Positions 1-12,044 of a stretch of DNA of 64,000 nt are shown one piece after another (the stretch's first letter is position 1; each line of letters begins with the position of its first letter). The notes under the pieces were generated by a model, which was not told the origin of the DNA, searched no databases, and saw only the letters and a list, made by a program, of their open reading frames with translations. Source of the stretch: Bos javanicus (taxonomy: Eukaryota; Chordata; Mammalia; Artiodactyla; Bovidae); assembly GCF_032452875.1 (NCBI RefSeq), contig NC_083869.1:123572001-123636000 (forward strand). Reading direction: 5' to 3'. The translations under genes were made by a program, and so were the position numbers.

Positions 1-169
1 CAAGAAAAGATGAGCTCTAATGCACTTTGGAAAGGGACATGTGAATCTCAGATCCATGATGGATTTTCCCAAGGGCTTCCCAACAAAGGTGCATATCCTT
101 CCATATATTTATCTGTCCAAACTAAGATGGATAGAATATTTTTGCATCATGCTGCTCATATCTTTCTTT

Positions 170-440
170 ATTCAAAACTATGTTGTAGAGATTCTCCTAT
201 GTTAGTACATAGAGACCAAACTCAATCTTTTTAATGACTGTTTAGTATTCAGGAGCATAGAGACATCATTATTTATTTAACCAGTCTCCTGTTGATGGAC
301 ATTTACGTTGTCTTCAATGTTTTATTTGCTACTGGAAATAATACTGTAGATAACCTTCTTGCATAAATACATATCCTTGAGCATTTCAGAATCACCAACT
401 TCCAGAGGTAAAATTATTAGACTAAAGCTAAGTGTATCTT
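170..440 (-). mobile_element. Ancient LINE-1-like fragment, antisense
   Basis: The stretch reads like the antisense of a decayed mammalian L1 ORF2 end: a gap-filled match to the familiar 'ccagt..cctgttgatggacattta' block, followed by a 'gataacctt' block. No frame is open. The subfamily cannot be assigned by eye. Confidence 0.45.
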
Positions 441-1384
441 GAATTGTGATAGAGGCTGCTAAAGTGTCCTCCACAAAGACTACTGCAGAGAGCATCCCAG
501 TGGTGTAGGAATGTGACGTTAATAGCATGTGGTTTAAAGTGGGGCTCAACTTTAAAGTGTTGCCAGAACCATAAGTGATAAACCACTGACCTCTGCTCTC
601 CAGGCTGTGGGAATGTGACAACTCCAGCTGGTCTGGGGAGCTGGAGAAGCAGAGAATTGGAACAGTGAGAGAGTAGAGAGCAGACAGCACGGGCAGGAGT
701 GAAGATCTGAGGAGCTGTTGGGTGTCCCAGGCAGGGAGCTCCGCTCTAGCCTGGTTCTTCAAACCACTCCTGTGAGGTCCTGGGCAGGTGGTCAACCTCT
801 CTTGTCTGATCACAACAAACATGATCCAGGGAGGCAGCAAACATGAAAATGAGATTGTAAATGTTGGCCCAGAGACTGCAGATGGCCCACTGGGAGTCAC
901 CGTTCTCTTCTTTCCTAACACAGCCCCTGTTTTGTCTGGGAAACTTTCCCCTACTTAATAATAGCATTTCTCCCCCTCTGCAGGTGGTCATGTGACACAG
1001 CTCCAGCCAATGAGATGGGAGCAGAGTTGCTGGGGCATTCTGGGAAATTCTGTGGACCATTTATCAATGATCCTGAAAGGCACCCCAAAGCCCCAGGTGA
1101 GCAGCTGCGCTGTGACCGCAGGGGCCTCCGGGGGCATGGAAGACACTGAGGGGAGAAAAGGAGGAGGCTGGGCCAGTGGCGTCTCGGAGCTACTGGGCCT
1201 TCATCAGGTGAGAAAAATAAACCTAAGATTTGTCTACACCTCTGTTGGTCAGGTTCCCCTTACTCCCAGGAAGGCCATTCCTGGATTTCCACTAATGGCC
1301 CATGAGAACTTTCTGCAGTCTGGTAACTTCTCTGATCTCACTTTGTTCATTTATTAAAGTGAGGGAATCGAACCAGAAGTGTGT
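441..1384. other. Unique sequence without a recognisable gene
   Basis: Mixed-composition DNA. A minus-strand open frame (322-921) and an overlapping one (746-1060) are not domain-like and have no supporting start context. The part at about 985-1100 resembles an old mammal-wide repeat ('ccagccaatgagatggg'), but I cannot name the family. Confidence 0.5.
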
Positions 1385-2165
1385 TTTTTTTAAATTATGA
1401 TTTGATACATTTTAAGAAGAATATGTATTCTCAGAAAAGTTTCAAAAAGAGTATAGGGAATACCTTTGTAGCCCTCTCACTCAGTTCCCCAGATATTAAT
1501 GTCTTAGTAACTAGGGTTCATTTGTTAAAGTCGTGAAACGAACATTAACAAGTCACTATTAAAAGTTAACTTTATTCTATTTTCCTCTAGTTTTTTCCTT
1601 TCATATCCTTCTTCTGTTGCATAATCCTATCCAGGATATCACATTACATTTACTCCTGTAGCTCCGTACTCCCTGCTCTTCTCTAGGACAGTTTCTCAGC
1701 CTTTCCCGTCCCATATGACCTTAACTGTCTTGAGGAAGACTGGTAGGCATTTTGCAGAATGATCCTCAGTCTGAGTTGGCCTGATGCTTTCTTCATGACT
1801 GGATTGGAGAAGAATAGTGTCCTTCTCATCACATCTCTGGTGGCACATGCCACCTATGTGACTTATCACTGTGATGTTAATGTCCATCACATTGTTAAGG
1901 TGATTTTTGCCAAGTTACTCCCCATACACCCACCCCTGACATTCCCATGCTCGGAGTTTCTGCAAGTAAATCATTGATCATGGCCCATATTCAAGGTTTA
2001 GGGAGTTAAACTCGATTTCTTAGAGAGGGGAGTATAAATTATTTGGAAGGCTATAAGGAAGATTCGTCACTCCTATTTATATCAGTATGGATTCATGGAT
2101 AGTTATTTTATATTTTGTGTTATAGTCCAAGCATTCTATTACTTATTTTATTTTTCAAATTGTAC
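1385..2165. mobile_element. Ancient L1M-type LINE fragment
   Basis: The order of several blocks matches an old mammal-wide L1M-class repeat that I recognise from its layout: a 'caaaaagagta.aggaata' block, then 'atccaggatatcacattacattt', 'acagtttctcagcctttcc', and 'gttaaggtgatttttgccaagtt'. It is strongly diverged, AT-rich and non-coding. Family name and orientation are from memory. Confidence 0.5.
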
Positions 2166-3524
2166 CATCTTGGGGTGGGGGGCGGTGTTCTCTTTCACGT
2201 TCCCGTGTCCCTCTGCCATGCCCCCATCATTCTGCTTTTGAGGACTTCCTAACTTTCTTACAAGATGCCCCTAGCCTCGTCTTGTATATTTCCTTCCTTG
2301 GTTGCTAAATCAGCCATTCCTCTAAGGATCTGTGGTTCCTTTCATTCTAGAATCATATTAGAAACCAAGATCTGGGCACTAGACCAGGGAATTGTGAAGG
2401 GACTTCCAGTTCTAAAGCTATAGCATTCTAGACTTAGGATAAAAGTAGTTCTAACGTCAATTGATTATAGGGAGGATGAAATGAGATCTGCCATGTTCCA
2501 TAAATATTTGTGTGAGCAGTGCCTGATGGAGGGGGCTCCTTTAACACATTCCCTTGTTCCTACATTTATCTTCATCATCATCATCATTCTTGGGGAGGAA
2601 GGATGGGCTCCTGCCTCACTCTGGAGACCAAATCCCCACCTCAGACCCTTGCCTGGTACCGCGGTCCCACGACTTGGGACACAGCCTTGCTCCCGGAAGG
2701 CCCACTCCTCCCCTCTCACTCCCTGTCTCAGCTTCCCCAGAAGCAGTCCCTGCGACGAGGATTTGAGGGTGAGTGGTTGAGTGTGGAAGTGGTCCAGGTA
2801 AGCAACAGGAGGACCGGGAAAGGGAGGCAGGGAAGGGAAGGAAGCCAATAAGGAGTGCATACTGAGCAGGTGACTGATGCCAATGGCTTGGTCTCAGTTC
2901 AGGGGGCGCAGCAATCTGGGAGGTGAAGCAGAACAGCCTAGGGGCCCGTCCCACCTGAGGGGAGGGGCAGGGAAGTGGGAGGGCTCACCTCCAGCCCCCG
3001 CCTTCTCTGGCTGAGGGCCGGTCCTGGGCACCAACTCTCCTGGGCCCCAGCCTGCCCCGTGTGCTGGCCAAGAGGAAGCCCTCACTGAGGGTACTTGAAG
3101 TAGAAGATGGAGCAAGTCTGGGACAGGGGTGCAAAGGCACCAGCAGCAACCCAGATTCCCACAGCCTGGAGCGTCATTCTGAACCAGAGAGCAGGCCCCC
3201 TTGGTGAATGGAGCTGCTCCTGTCTGTGTACTATCCGCTGCTGGACACCTGGCCTGGACCATCCAGCCATCTCTCACCTGTCACCAGAATGTCAGGTTTT
3301 GTCTCCCATCACCTGTCACCTTCCTGTCCACCTTGGTGGGAAAACACGTGGCCCAGATCCTCACTGTGTGTCGGATCCATCTCAGTGTTGACCCACACTC
3401 CTACTGCTGAGTGGTACCCAGAGCATCCCCAGATCAGTCATGAGACACCCGAGGGGCTGGAAGTTAGGGCTCCCTATCCCAGCTCAGCAAGTTGTCTGGG
3501 CACCATCTCAAGTCAATCGTCACT
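2166..3524. other. GC-rich unique DNA, no gene seen
   Basis: Overlapping open frames occur on both strands (for example 2465-2860 minus and 3208-3630 plus), as expected for GC-rich sequence with few stops. None shows a recognisable domain, and no splice-flanked exon could be supported. Confidence 0.5.
2572..2588 (+). repeat. (ATC)n microsatellite
   Basis: Five consecutive TCA/ATC units. Too short to be more than a simple repeat. Confidence 0.8.
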
Positions 3525-3690
3525 TATTTCTCTGAGCTCCTCCTGTGTGTCAGACACCATGCTGGGAGCTTCCTGTGATGCTCACATCCTCCCTGTGAAG
3601 GAGGGTTCAGTAGCTGCATCTTCTGGGTAGGGAAACCCAGGATCTGAGAGCTTACGTCTCAGCCCCAAGGTCACCCACCTGTCACTAAGG
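3525..3690 (-). mobile_element. MIR SINE fragment
   Basis: Antisense MIR layout: 'gtgtgtcagacaccatgctggg', a 'ctcacatcctccctgtgaagg' core, and then an 'aaggtcac' end. This is the typical order size-class, bins, fraction and 'aaggtcacacagc' seen in MIR read backwards. Confidence 0.6.
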
Positions 3691-3924
3691 AGCCTTGAAG
3701 GGGACCCACACACATCCCACCCTCCCACTGCCCTTATCTTCAGAGATGTGGTTTTCAGTAACCTCCGGGTATAACCTGCACTGCAGGCCCCTTCCTAAGT
3801 CCTGGCCATTGTTTAGCTGGAATAAGCCTAGAGCTCCCACTGAGACAGTGTCAGAGATGATTCCCAGGCTGGTGCCCAGCAGCAGACCAAGGCCCTGTAT
3901 AAAATCCAGTCCTGCTTCCTGATT

Positions 3925-4060
3925 GTGACTGATTTACCCAACAATAATTAGTTCATTATGTCTAAAGTGTTTCCGATTCCTCTGGAGGCTTTGTAGTAAT
4001 TACAAGTTGGTGTGTTATGAAAAATGATTTATGGAGTCTAAAAGCTTTGGACAAAGAGCT
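3925..4060. promoter_or_regulatory. AT-rich island with homeobox-like motifs (candidate CNE)
   Basis: An AT-rich patch in GC-rich surroundings carries 'aataattag', 'gtaattacaag' and further TAAT cores and no transposon signature. This looks like a conserved non-coding element. The call is inference from composition only. Confidence 0.25.
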
Positions 4061-4234
4061 CAGTGGCAAGACTGTTGGACCTACACGAAAGAACTTGCTG
4101 GATGTGAACCAAGACCTGTGACCAACTCTGCTCTGGTCCCTGACGCCCGTCCTCACTGCCCCTCTGCTCCTGGGTTGTCCTTTTGTGCAGCTAAAAGCTT
4201 ATCCCCTCTATCACCTTGTGAGGAAGGTGTTGGT

Positions 4235-4330
4235 CAAATCACTGTCTTCCATCTGCAGATGAGCAAGCTGATGCCCAGAGAGGGCAGGCAACTGGCCTGA
4301 AGTCACACAGCAGGGAAGTGGGGGGTCCCT
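4235..4330 (-). mobile_element. MIR SINE fragment
   Basis: 'catctgcagatgagcaag', 'cccagagagggcaggcaa' and 'gaagtcacacagcaggg' match the MIR antisense core in order. Confidence 0.6.
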
Positions 4331-4789
4331 GCGTGCCTGACTCCTCCTTGAGGGTACTCTCTCCTCCCCCTCACCACCCTCCCCACAATCGTCCTCAGAG
4401 GCAAGCACAGACTGAGACCCCTCCTCCCTGGGGCTGCGGGGAGTCTAGGGCTCACAGAGAAGCCTCCATCTGAGTATCTCATGTCCTGGTACCCAGACCC
4501 CTCTTTCTAGGTCTGTACCACATCCTCCCTTCTCCTCCCGTGAGCCCTGGGCTGTCACTTCCTTAATGTGCCCGCTCTAATTATTACCTTCAAGGAAGAC
4601 TCAATCCAGGAGGCAAACCCAAAAAGACCTCCTTCTGATAACTGAAGGCATCCTGCCTCCCTCAAATGCAAAGGGGGCCCCTGGAGTAACACACTGCTAA
4701 CCTCTGCCAGGGCTGAACCGCTGTCAACTCTGTGCATCCCGGTCCCCAGGGCCACTGGAGCTCAGGCAGTCCCTTACGGAGATGTGCTG

Positions 4790-4915
4790 GATTGGGAGGT
4801 ACCACGGTGCTTTTCATCCAGATGTAAGACTTAAATCCAGTCACCTGAGCTCTCTGAATCCACTCTCCTCACCTATAAAGTGGGAATGTTACTTACCTTC
4901 TTCAGAACTCAGTTT
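4790..4915 (+). mobile_element. MIR SINE fragment
   Basis: Sense MIR layout: 'aaatccagtcacctgagc', 'ctctcctcacctataaagtg', 'gaatgttacttacc', equivalent to the 'ctcatctgtaaaatgggga' core. Confidence 0.5.
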
Positions 4916-4921
4916 TCCCCT

Positions 4922-4947
4922 AAAAAAAAAAAGAGAGAGAGAGAGAA
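4922..4947 (+). repeat. A-tract followed by (GA)n
   Basis: Eleven A residues run directly into about seven GA units, just upstream of a BovB fragment. It may be the tail of an older retroposon. Confidence 0.75.
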
Positions 4948-4961
4948 ATGAGTTCAGTTAC

Positions 4962-5410
4962 TAGTCAAGGCTATGGTTTTTCCAGTGGTCATGTACGGAT
5001 GTGAGAGTTGGACTATAACGAAAGCTGAACGCCGAAGAATTGATGCTTTTGAACTGTGGTGTTGGAGAAGACACTTGAGAGTCCCTTGGACTGCAAGAAG
5101 ATCCAACCAGTCCATCCTAAAGGAAATCAGTCCTGAATATTCATTGGAAGGACCAATGCTGAAGCTGAAACTCCAATACTTTGGCCACCTGATGTGAAGA
5201 GCTGACTCATTTGTAAAGACCTTGATGCTGGGAAAGATTGAAGGCAGGAGAAGGGGACAACAGAGGATGAGATGGTTGATGGCATCACTGACTCGATGGA
5301 CATGAGTTTGAGTAAACTCCGGGAGTTGGTGATGGACAGGGAGGCCTGGCATGCTGCAGTCCATGGGGTTGCAGAGTCAGACACAACTGAGAGACTGAAC
5401 TGAACTGAAC
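4962..5410 (+). mobile_element. BovB LINE 3' fragment
   Basis: A 5'-truncated BovB (RTE-clade LINE) copy covers the last part of ORF2 and the short 3' end, finishing in the characteristic repeated 'ctgaactgaac' tail. The peptide 'VMYGCESWTITKAERRRIDA' is readable in frame near its start. It carries the 'CCTGAATATTCATTGG' variant, which I use below as a marker of one of two BovB types. No clear TSD is visible. Confidence 0.9.
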
Positions 5411-6113
5411 TTGTAAACTCAGCAAGGACACAGACCTGAGGCTGCATCGCAGGCCCTTCACAAGTGGCAGGAGGACCGAAGGATTCTGTGCAGCCGTCCT
5501 TGCCTTCCTGCTCCCGGGCCTCCCTCATGGGGGGAGGCAGCACACAGGGCTGGCTGAGCTGTGTGACAGGGCCCACCAGTCTCTGAGCCCCAAGCAGCGG
5601 AGATGTGGGGTTCAGCCAAAACAGCCTGGAAGCTGCTTCCATGTCCTCATGGCCAGTCTGACGGCAGCGACTCTGGGAGGGGCTGAGGCTACCAGGGAAT
5701 GTCGCCTAACTGGGGCAGAGGCTGGTGAGAGCCAGGGGAAAAAGCAGGGGGCTTGGCAGACCTCAAAGGGAACTCAGACATGGGGCACATCCCTGGGGGA
5801 CGCTCCCTTTTTCCTCACTTTTCTGGAACTTGAGAAGGTCCTCTTCACCCAACACCAGGTTACCTCTGCAGGCAAAGGGCTGAGCCAAGGGCGGTCACAT
5901 GGAGGAGTGAAGGGTCTGAAGGGCCAGTGCAAGCAAACCAGCATTTAACGCCTCGGTCACCCCAGGACTGGGGACAATCGGAGGATGGGAAGAACCTTTG
6001 TGTTTCCTCTCCTGTGAGATCAGGGGGTCCTGAGCCACCTCCGAGTCTCTCCCTCCCCCAAGATGCTACAAATCTCTCCTCCCCCTGCCCTTTCCTCTCA
6101 CAGAGCCCTCAGG

Positions 6114-6127
6114 CCAGCAGGGGGAGG
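6114..6127 (+). promoter_or_regulatory. Candidate CTCF site
   Basis: CCAGCAGGGGGAGG matches the CTCF core consensus (CCASYAGRKGGCRS) except for A in place of C at position 12. It lies in GC-rich unique DNA. Occupancy cannot be judged from sequence. Confidence 0.45.
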
Positions 6128-6354
6128 GGCACGTCGGCCCGAGGTTCTGCAGCCACATGTGGTGGCCAAACCAAGGTCTCCTGACTCCCAGTCCAGGGCC
6201 GATGGTCCTCCGTGGCCCCTGGGGAGTCAGAGGTGAGGGTTTCCACCTGCCAGCTCCCTCAGAAAGTGGGAGGGATGAGCCTGTGGCTCAGGGCCTGTAC
6301 TTCGTCACCTTCTGTCCCCACCCAAAGAAAATGAACTTGGAATGGAGGGCGCCC

Positions 6355-6500
6355 AGAATCCACTGTGCGGATGAGGAAGCTAGGGCTAGGGGAGGCCAAG
6401 AGGCCTTGGAGATCCTTCTCCAGGATCCTACATGCGGGCACTGGCGGAGCTGGGATTCGCACCCAGGGCTTGGTAGCTGCAGAGGCCGAGCCTTTGGTGA
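6355..6500 (-). mobile_element. MIR SINE fragment
   Basis: 'gcggatgaggaagctagggc', then 'gagctgggattcgcaccca', is the MIR antisense order (core, then tRNA-derived part). Confidence 0.55.
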
Positions 6501-7044
6501 CGGAGCCTGGACCCTGCTGGGGGTGGCCCACTCTCCTGGATCTGGGAAGCCCCTGCAGACTGTGAGAGCAACTCTCTGTTTCCCAAACCCTAGGCCTCCA
6601 CATCTGAGCACACGCGTCCCTATAAGCCCCCTGGCAGCCTCCAAGATTGCCGCCGACATGGGCCTGGGACGTGCCTGTGTGATGTGTGTCGTGGCTCAGC
6701 CACGTGGCCCTGGGATGCTGGCTGCACTCGTCCATCTCATTGGCAGATCTCTTCTGCTGCTTCAAAGCCCTCAGCTCCCCCAGGATGCCCAGGAGAGCAG
6801 GAACAGCCAGGCCAAGCCTCCTAGCACCGCTGCCTCCATCAAGGAACACATAAAGCTGGACTCCATCAACGTGACAGCTGTCTGGAGCCTGAGCTCATGC
6901 TGAGCAGAGGGCAGGAGGCCAGTGACCTAAAGCACAGATGCCCCAGAAGAGCTCTCTCCCCTCAGGTGGCCAGGCAAAGGTGGGGTGACCATGCAGTTCC
7001 CATGGCCTGGTGACAGCAGGAGGACAGTGGTCTCCAAACCCCAG

Positions 7045-7733
7045 TTCAGTTCAGTTCAGTTCAGCCCAGTCACTCAGTCATGTCTGACTCTTTGCGACCC
7101 CATGGACTGCAGCACGCTAGGCCTCCCTGTCCATCACCAACTCCTGGAGCTTACCCAAACTCATGTCCATTGAGTCAGTGATGCCATTTAGCCATCTCAT
7201 CCTCTGTCGTCCCATTCTTACCCCACCTTCAATCTTTCCCAGCATCAGGATCTTTTCTGATGAGTCAGTTTTTTGCATCAGGTCGCCAAAGTACTGGACT
7301 TTCAGCTTCAAGTCCTTCCATTGAACATTCAGGACTGATCTCCTTTAGGATGGACTGGCTGGATCTCCTTGCTGAGTCCCCATGGTTCTCTCAAGCATCT
7401 TCTCCAACACCACAGTTCAAAAGCATCAGTTCTTCTGCCTTCAGCTTTCTTTATAGCCCAACTCTCACATCCATACACGACTACTGGAAAAAGCATAGCC
7501 TTGACTAGATGGACCTTTGTTGGCCAAGTAATGTCTCTGCTTTTGAATATGCTGTCTAGGTTGGTCATAACTTTCCTTCCAAGGAGTAAGCGTCTTTTAA
7601 TTTTATGACTTCAGTCACCATCTGCAGTGATTTTGGAGCCCCAAAAGTAAAGTCAGCCACTGTTTCCCCATCTATTTGCCATGAAGTGATGGGACCAGAT
7701 GCCATGATCTTATTCTTTTGAATGTTGAGCTTT
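7045..7733 (-). mobile_element. BovB LINE 3' fragment, with TSD
   Basis: A minus-strand BovB copy starts on the plus strand with the inverted tail (repeated 'gttca') and extends into the RT C-terminal region. The 9-bp direct repeat 'aaaccccag' at 7036-7044 and 7734-7742 is a plausible TSD, so the 5' truncation point is probably original. Small deletions and stops make it non-coding. Confidence 0.9.
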
Positions 7734-7742
7734 AAACCCCAG

Positions 7743-8596
7743 CTCCCTTGATTGACACCCAGCCCCAGTCAGAGACAACCCAATTTCTTGCATCTTCCCA
7801 CCCTTAGAAAAGCACTAAACTCTCTAGCTGAGATGTGTGTGTCTTGTGACCAGCAGCAACCTTCCCCTGAGATGGGTGCATCAGTGCGTGCACCCCTTCT
7901 CCAAAACCACATGTATACTGACCTCTCACCACCCTTCTAAACAGCTCCTCAGACCTCTCTGAGAGCATATGTCCTGGCCTCTAGCTTTCATGAAGCCTCC
8001 AAATAAAACTGAAACTCACAGCTCTCACGTGGTGCATTTTTATTTCCGTCGACAAGTATAATTCATTTATAGGCTCTCTTAACGGTTATTTCTTGTCTCC
8101 AAAGCATGTTCTTCATGGAAAGATCAATTCCAAGAAAGCACCTAGAGTCTGTGGAAATTAAATCTATTAACAAGTGAGAAGTGCCCAATTGCTAAAGGGA
8201 AGGCTTTTGACTCAGACCAAGAAATGTGGAAACTTGCTATTCGGCTGGGAGCCCTGGGGGACAATTTACACTTGATATTTTATTTCTTCCAAGTGGTTGA
8301 AATTCAACTTCATTTAGTCCAGAGAAGATGAACAAGGGAGACTTATCAGAGGGCAAATCAGCTCCAGGTGGTGAATGAGGGGGGCCCTCATAGCACCACC
8401 CGCCCCACCACCCTCCCTGGGTTGGTTTGGACAGCAGGCATTCTTACATGCACAGGGATCCAGGAAATGAGAAATGCCAGCTCAGCACCACAGTCCATTA
8501 GGAAAGGGGGCCAGGTGAGGATCTGAGTCAGCAGAGGCCGCTTTTAGAGGCCACACGGTGGCAAGTGAGGGGACGGAGGGACAGTCTCCTTATTCT
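7743..8596. other. Unique DNA; AT-rich candidate CNE at 8030-8330
   Basis: No gene or named repeat is seen. The 8030-8330 part is AT-rich, low in CpG and transposon-free ('ataattcatttatagg', 'taaatctattaacaag'), resembling conserved non-coding sequence. Conservation was not tested. Confidence 0.35.
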
Positions 8597-8608
8597 AGAA
8601 CATCTGAA

Positions 8609-8815
8609 AAGTGAAAATGTTAGTGGCTCAGCCATGTCTGACTCTTTTCGATAGGACTGTAGCCTGCAAGTCTCCTCTGTCTGTGGGGTTCTCCAGGCAA
8701 GAATACAGAGTGGGTAGCCATTCCCTCCTCCAGGGGATCGTCCTAACCTAGGGATAGAACCCAGGTCTCCTGCATTGCAGGCAGATTCTTTACCATCTGA
8801 GCTACAAGGAAAACC
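8609..8815 (-). mobile_element. Bov-tA SINE, with 12-bp TSD
   Basis: A full-length, antisense tRNA-derived ruminant SINE. The tRNA-like part is at the plus-strand right end ('gaacccaggtctcctgcattgc' contains the B-box region), and the BovB-derived part at the left. The direct repeat 'agaacatctgaa' at 8597-8608 and 8816-8827 marks the target site. Confidence 0.93.
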
Positions 8816-8959
8816 AGAACATCTGAAGGGGGAGGTGGGTAACTTCCAAAGATTCTGAGTGCCAGAAAGTACAAAGTCCAGGACCCCATCTGACCAGAAT
8901 CCCCTCAATAAAAACTAGACATTGACTGTAGAAATAAGATGAACTCCAAGCCAGTGGCA

Positions 8960-9115
8960 GCTGCTTATGTGACCGGCCCTGTGCTGAGTGCTTGCTATGT
9001 ATTACTTCATGTAAACCAGATAATAGCACAATGGTGCAATAATGTGGTGACACGCATTATCATCCCCACTTTACAGAGGAGGAAGCTGAAGTTCAGAAAG
9101 ATGATGGCATCTGCT
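8960..9115 (-). mobile_element. MIR SINE
   Basis: Antisense MIR: 'ctgtgctgagtgcttgctatgta', 'cattatcatccccactttac', 'gaggaggaagctgaagttcag'. Confidence 0.65.
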
Positions 9116-9989
9116 CTGAACACAATAGCTGTGCTCCAAAACTCGGTCGTCCTTTATCAAGCTTCTCCATATGCTGGGCCTAACTCCTGCTTGCATATGC
9201 CCCAAGGAGAAGGAGCTCACCACCTGTCAAAGTAGCCCTTTCCATGTCTAGACAGCTTTAACTGCTGGAAAGTCCTTCGGTCCTCGTCGAGGACCATGAC
9301 TGCCTCTTCCAGTCCTTTCTGTATTGGACAACAACTCTCTGTCTCTACAAGGTGTTTCTTCTCCAGTTTGGACAGCTGCATTTTCTTCAGTGTGACTCAT
9401 CAGACAGCCTGCTCAGAGCTTGCTCCTGGGACCAAGCTTGAGTTTCCTAAGTCCTTTCACCTTGTCTGACAAACCTGGATGCAGCTCTTCAAGGAAGAAC
9501 TTACAGGGGAAGACAGATGCTAAACACATCATTGGAGAAATCATTGCACGGGAATGAAACACGATATGGCACCATTGAACATGTGAAGTACAGCAGTCTG
9601 CAATTAAGTGGTAGTCATGAAGCACGGCCAGGATGCTCGGAGCCTACCTGTGAGAGAGCAGGTGCCCACAGTGACGGAAACTCACACCCTTCCCTGAATA
9701 GCTGGGTGTGGGGAGCCTCTGCTCTGGATCAGAGGATTCCCCATGGGTCTGTGCCAGGTCCCTCAGGCATGTGCCAACTCATGCTGGCAGAACCTGTCCC
9801 TCTGCAGGCAAGACTGGTCAGAATTCGTGGGTCTGTGGGTATCTCCACATCTCTCACCCATTAGACCCATCCTGCCTGAGAGCCAGTCAGGGAGGGAGAG
9901 GGACCAGCAGCAGACATTCTCCAGATGTCTATACTTTGCAGGGAAAACGAATGGTGTCCAGGTGAACCTGTTGACATGCGATGCACTGT
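9116..9989. other. Unique DNA, no gene seen
   Basis: Mixed composition with short unrelated open frames on both strands and no repeat I can name. Confidence 0.4.
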
Positions 9990-10145
9990 GGCCGGGGGGA
10001 GGTCATGGTCCTTGGGGTCAGGCAGCCCCTGCTGTGAATCCTGGCTCTTTCAAGCTGTGGGAGCCTGGCCAGCCACTCAGCATCTCTGGGCCTCTGTTTC
10101 TTCACCAGGCACATGAAGCTAATAATAACTACTTCTCAGAGGTCA
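9990..10145 (+). mobile_element. MIR SINE
   Basis: Sense MIR: 'gtgaatcctggctctttcaagctgtgg', 'ccactcagcatctctgggcctc', 'gctaataataacta' follow in the family order. Confidence 0.65.
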
Positions 10146-10994
10146 TTCTATTTTTCGAGTCAAATGAGAGCTTCAACAAGATGGCCCAGACATATGCCTC
10201 TATGTGTCCATTATTTCATAAACCAAGGATGAGGAAAATGCAGAGGGTCGACTAGGAGGATGGATATACATTTCTACTTTTCCCCTGTCTTCCCTCACCT
10301 TGGACCAGGTCTCTAGATGACCTGGCCCTTTATAGAGAACTCTCCTCCTGGCCCAGACAGCTCTTCTATGCTGTCTCCCAGACTTTCTCTTGTCATTCCC
10401 CATGACTCCGCCCCGGTCTCCATATGCTTCCCACTCTTCCCTGTCCCCATCTTTGGGACTGGACTCTCTCCAGCGCCCTGGGCTCTGATGTGAACTGCCC
10501 AGTTCAGAAGACAATGGCGAGGTTATGTCTACCTTGAAACCAGGCGTGCGTTAGGCCCCAGGGGAAGACACGTGAGTCATGGGGGTTGGGCTGCACATCG
10601 GGAAGTCACTTCTGCTGTTCTGCCTCCCACCTGCCTGGCCCTTCACCAAGACCCAAGTCCAGTGGGATGTGTCAGGAGCCCAGCTCACAGCAGGTGGACA
10701 AATGCTGCTGAGCATCCCCATGCACTGCGAAATTTAGCTTACCCAGAGCACCAACTTGGCCCCAGAGGTTCACAGTAGGTGTGTTCCTGGGCTGTATTGA
10801 AACCAGGGTCTATCCTGAGCCTGGTGATCAACGTGCCTGGTGTGGTAGAGAGAGCGCTTCTCCGCACTGCTGCAATTGAGGAATTACAGGGTCCTGGGAA
10901 ATGGAGTTGGGAGGCTTTGAAGACAGACCACAAGGAGGGTGAGGCTGCAGGCAGGGGTGGGGAAACCTGGGAGAGGAAGCTTCCACCAGGGTCA
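10146..10994. other. Unique DNA, no gene seen
   Basis: Pyrimidine-rich around 10270-10480, otherwise unremarkable. No domain-bearing frame and no named repeat. Confidence 0.4.
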
Positions 10995-11155
10995 TTCAGC
11001 CTGGATCTCGGCCTTAGCTCTCCAGCCCACTTACTCACAACCTTGGGCAAACCCCTTAACTCCTCTGAACCTTAGTTCCTCTAGGATCCTGTGAGGGTTG
11101 CATGAATATAACGTGTGTGATAGTGTCCAGCACAGCACTTGGCTCGGTAAAGATG
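10995..11155 (+). mobile_element. MIR SINE
   Basis: 'accttgggcaaaccccttaac', 'tctgaaccttagttcctcta' and 'gtccagcacagcacttggctc' occur in MIR order. Confidence 0.65.
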
Positions 11156-11382
11156 AGTTAGAACCAAACCCCATTCGCTATGATGAGGTGACCTGAGACC
11201 AGAAACCAGTGTTCTGATCCCCGAACTCTGACCCTCCTGCCTCCTTTAGGTGGTAGAGGCTAAACCCAGCGTCCCTCCTTTTGGACTCAACAATGAGTGA
11301 CTTTACACGTGTTACCTCCCTTGGACATGAGCCCTTTACAGATTCAAAGATGCTGGGATTCACTAGGGCCCCCTCCCAGGGA

Positions 11383-11963
11383 TGGGCTCCAAAGTCACTG
11401 CAGATGGTGACTGCAGCCATGAAACTAAAAGACAATTCCCTTTTGAAAGAAAAGCTATGACAAATCTAGATAGCATGTTAAAAAAAAAAAAAAACCGAGA
11501 CATCACTTTGCCGACAAAAGTCTGTAGTCCAGTAGTCGTGTACAGATGTGAGAGTTGTACCATAAAGAAGGCTGAGCACTGAAGAATTGATGCTTTTGAA
11601 CTGTGGTGCTGGAGAAGGCTTTTGAGAGTTCCTTGGACTGCAAGGAGTTCAAACCAGTCAATCCTAAAAGAAATCAACCTTGAAGATTCACTGGAAGGAC
11701 TGATGCTGAAGCTGAAGCTCTAATACATTGGCACCTGGTGTGAAGAGCCAACTTATTAGAAAAGACTCTGATGCCGGGAAAGATTGAAGGCAGGAGGAGA
11801 AGGGTAGACAGAGAATGAGATGGTTGGATGGCATCATCGAATGAGTTTGATGGACGTAAATTTGAGCAAACTCCAGGAGATAGTGAAGGACAGGGAAGCC
11901 TGGCGTCTGCAGACCATGGGGTCACAAACACATGGACACGACTGAGTGACTGAACAACAACAA
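11383..11963 (+). mobile_element. Older, degraded BovB LINE fragment
   Basis: Covers the C-terminal third of ORF2 and the 3' end, but with frameshifts, an internal A14 run at 11480-11493 and many substitutions. It ends in a 'gaacaacaacaaa' tail rather than the 'gaactgaac' tail of younger copies. It is one of the most decayed BovB copies here. Confidence 0.85.
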
Positions 11964-12044
11964 ACCAGGAATGACTGCAGCTCCACACCAGCTCCTTTCC
12001 CGTCTCCCTCCCTCCCTCCCTTGAGATTCCACATCCATGGGACC

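Larger units (their letters stand above)
5411..7035. other. GC-rich unique DNA without a supported gene
   Basis: A 248-codon open frame at 6157-6903 is the longest, but its minus strand is open too (6259-6849). It runs through a MIR relic and has no recognisable domain, so I do not call it a gene. The segment also holds a CTCF-like motif at 6114. Confidence 0.5.

Noticed and set aside
322..921. 199-codon minus-strand frame
   Set aside because: No domain, no promoter or splice support, overlaps another open frame.
2895..2908. CTCF-like 'cagggggcgc'
   Set aside because: Only the right half of the motif fits; the first two positions of the core do not.
6157..6903. 248-codon open frame
   Set aside because: Opposite strand is open too, it runs through a MIR, has no domain and lies in GC-rich DNA where long chance frames are expected.
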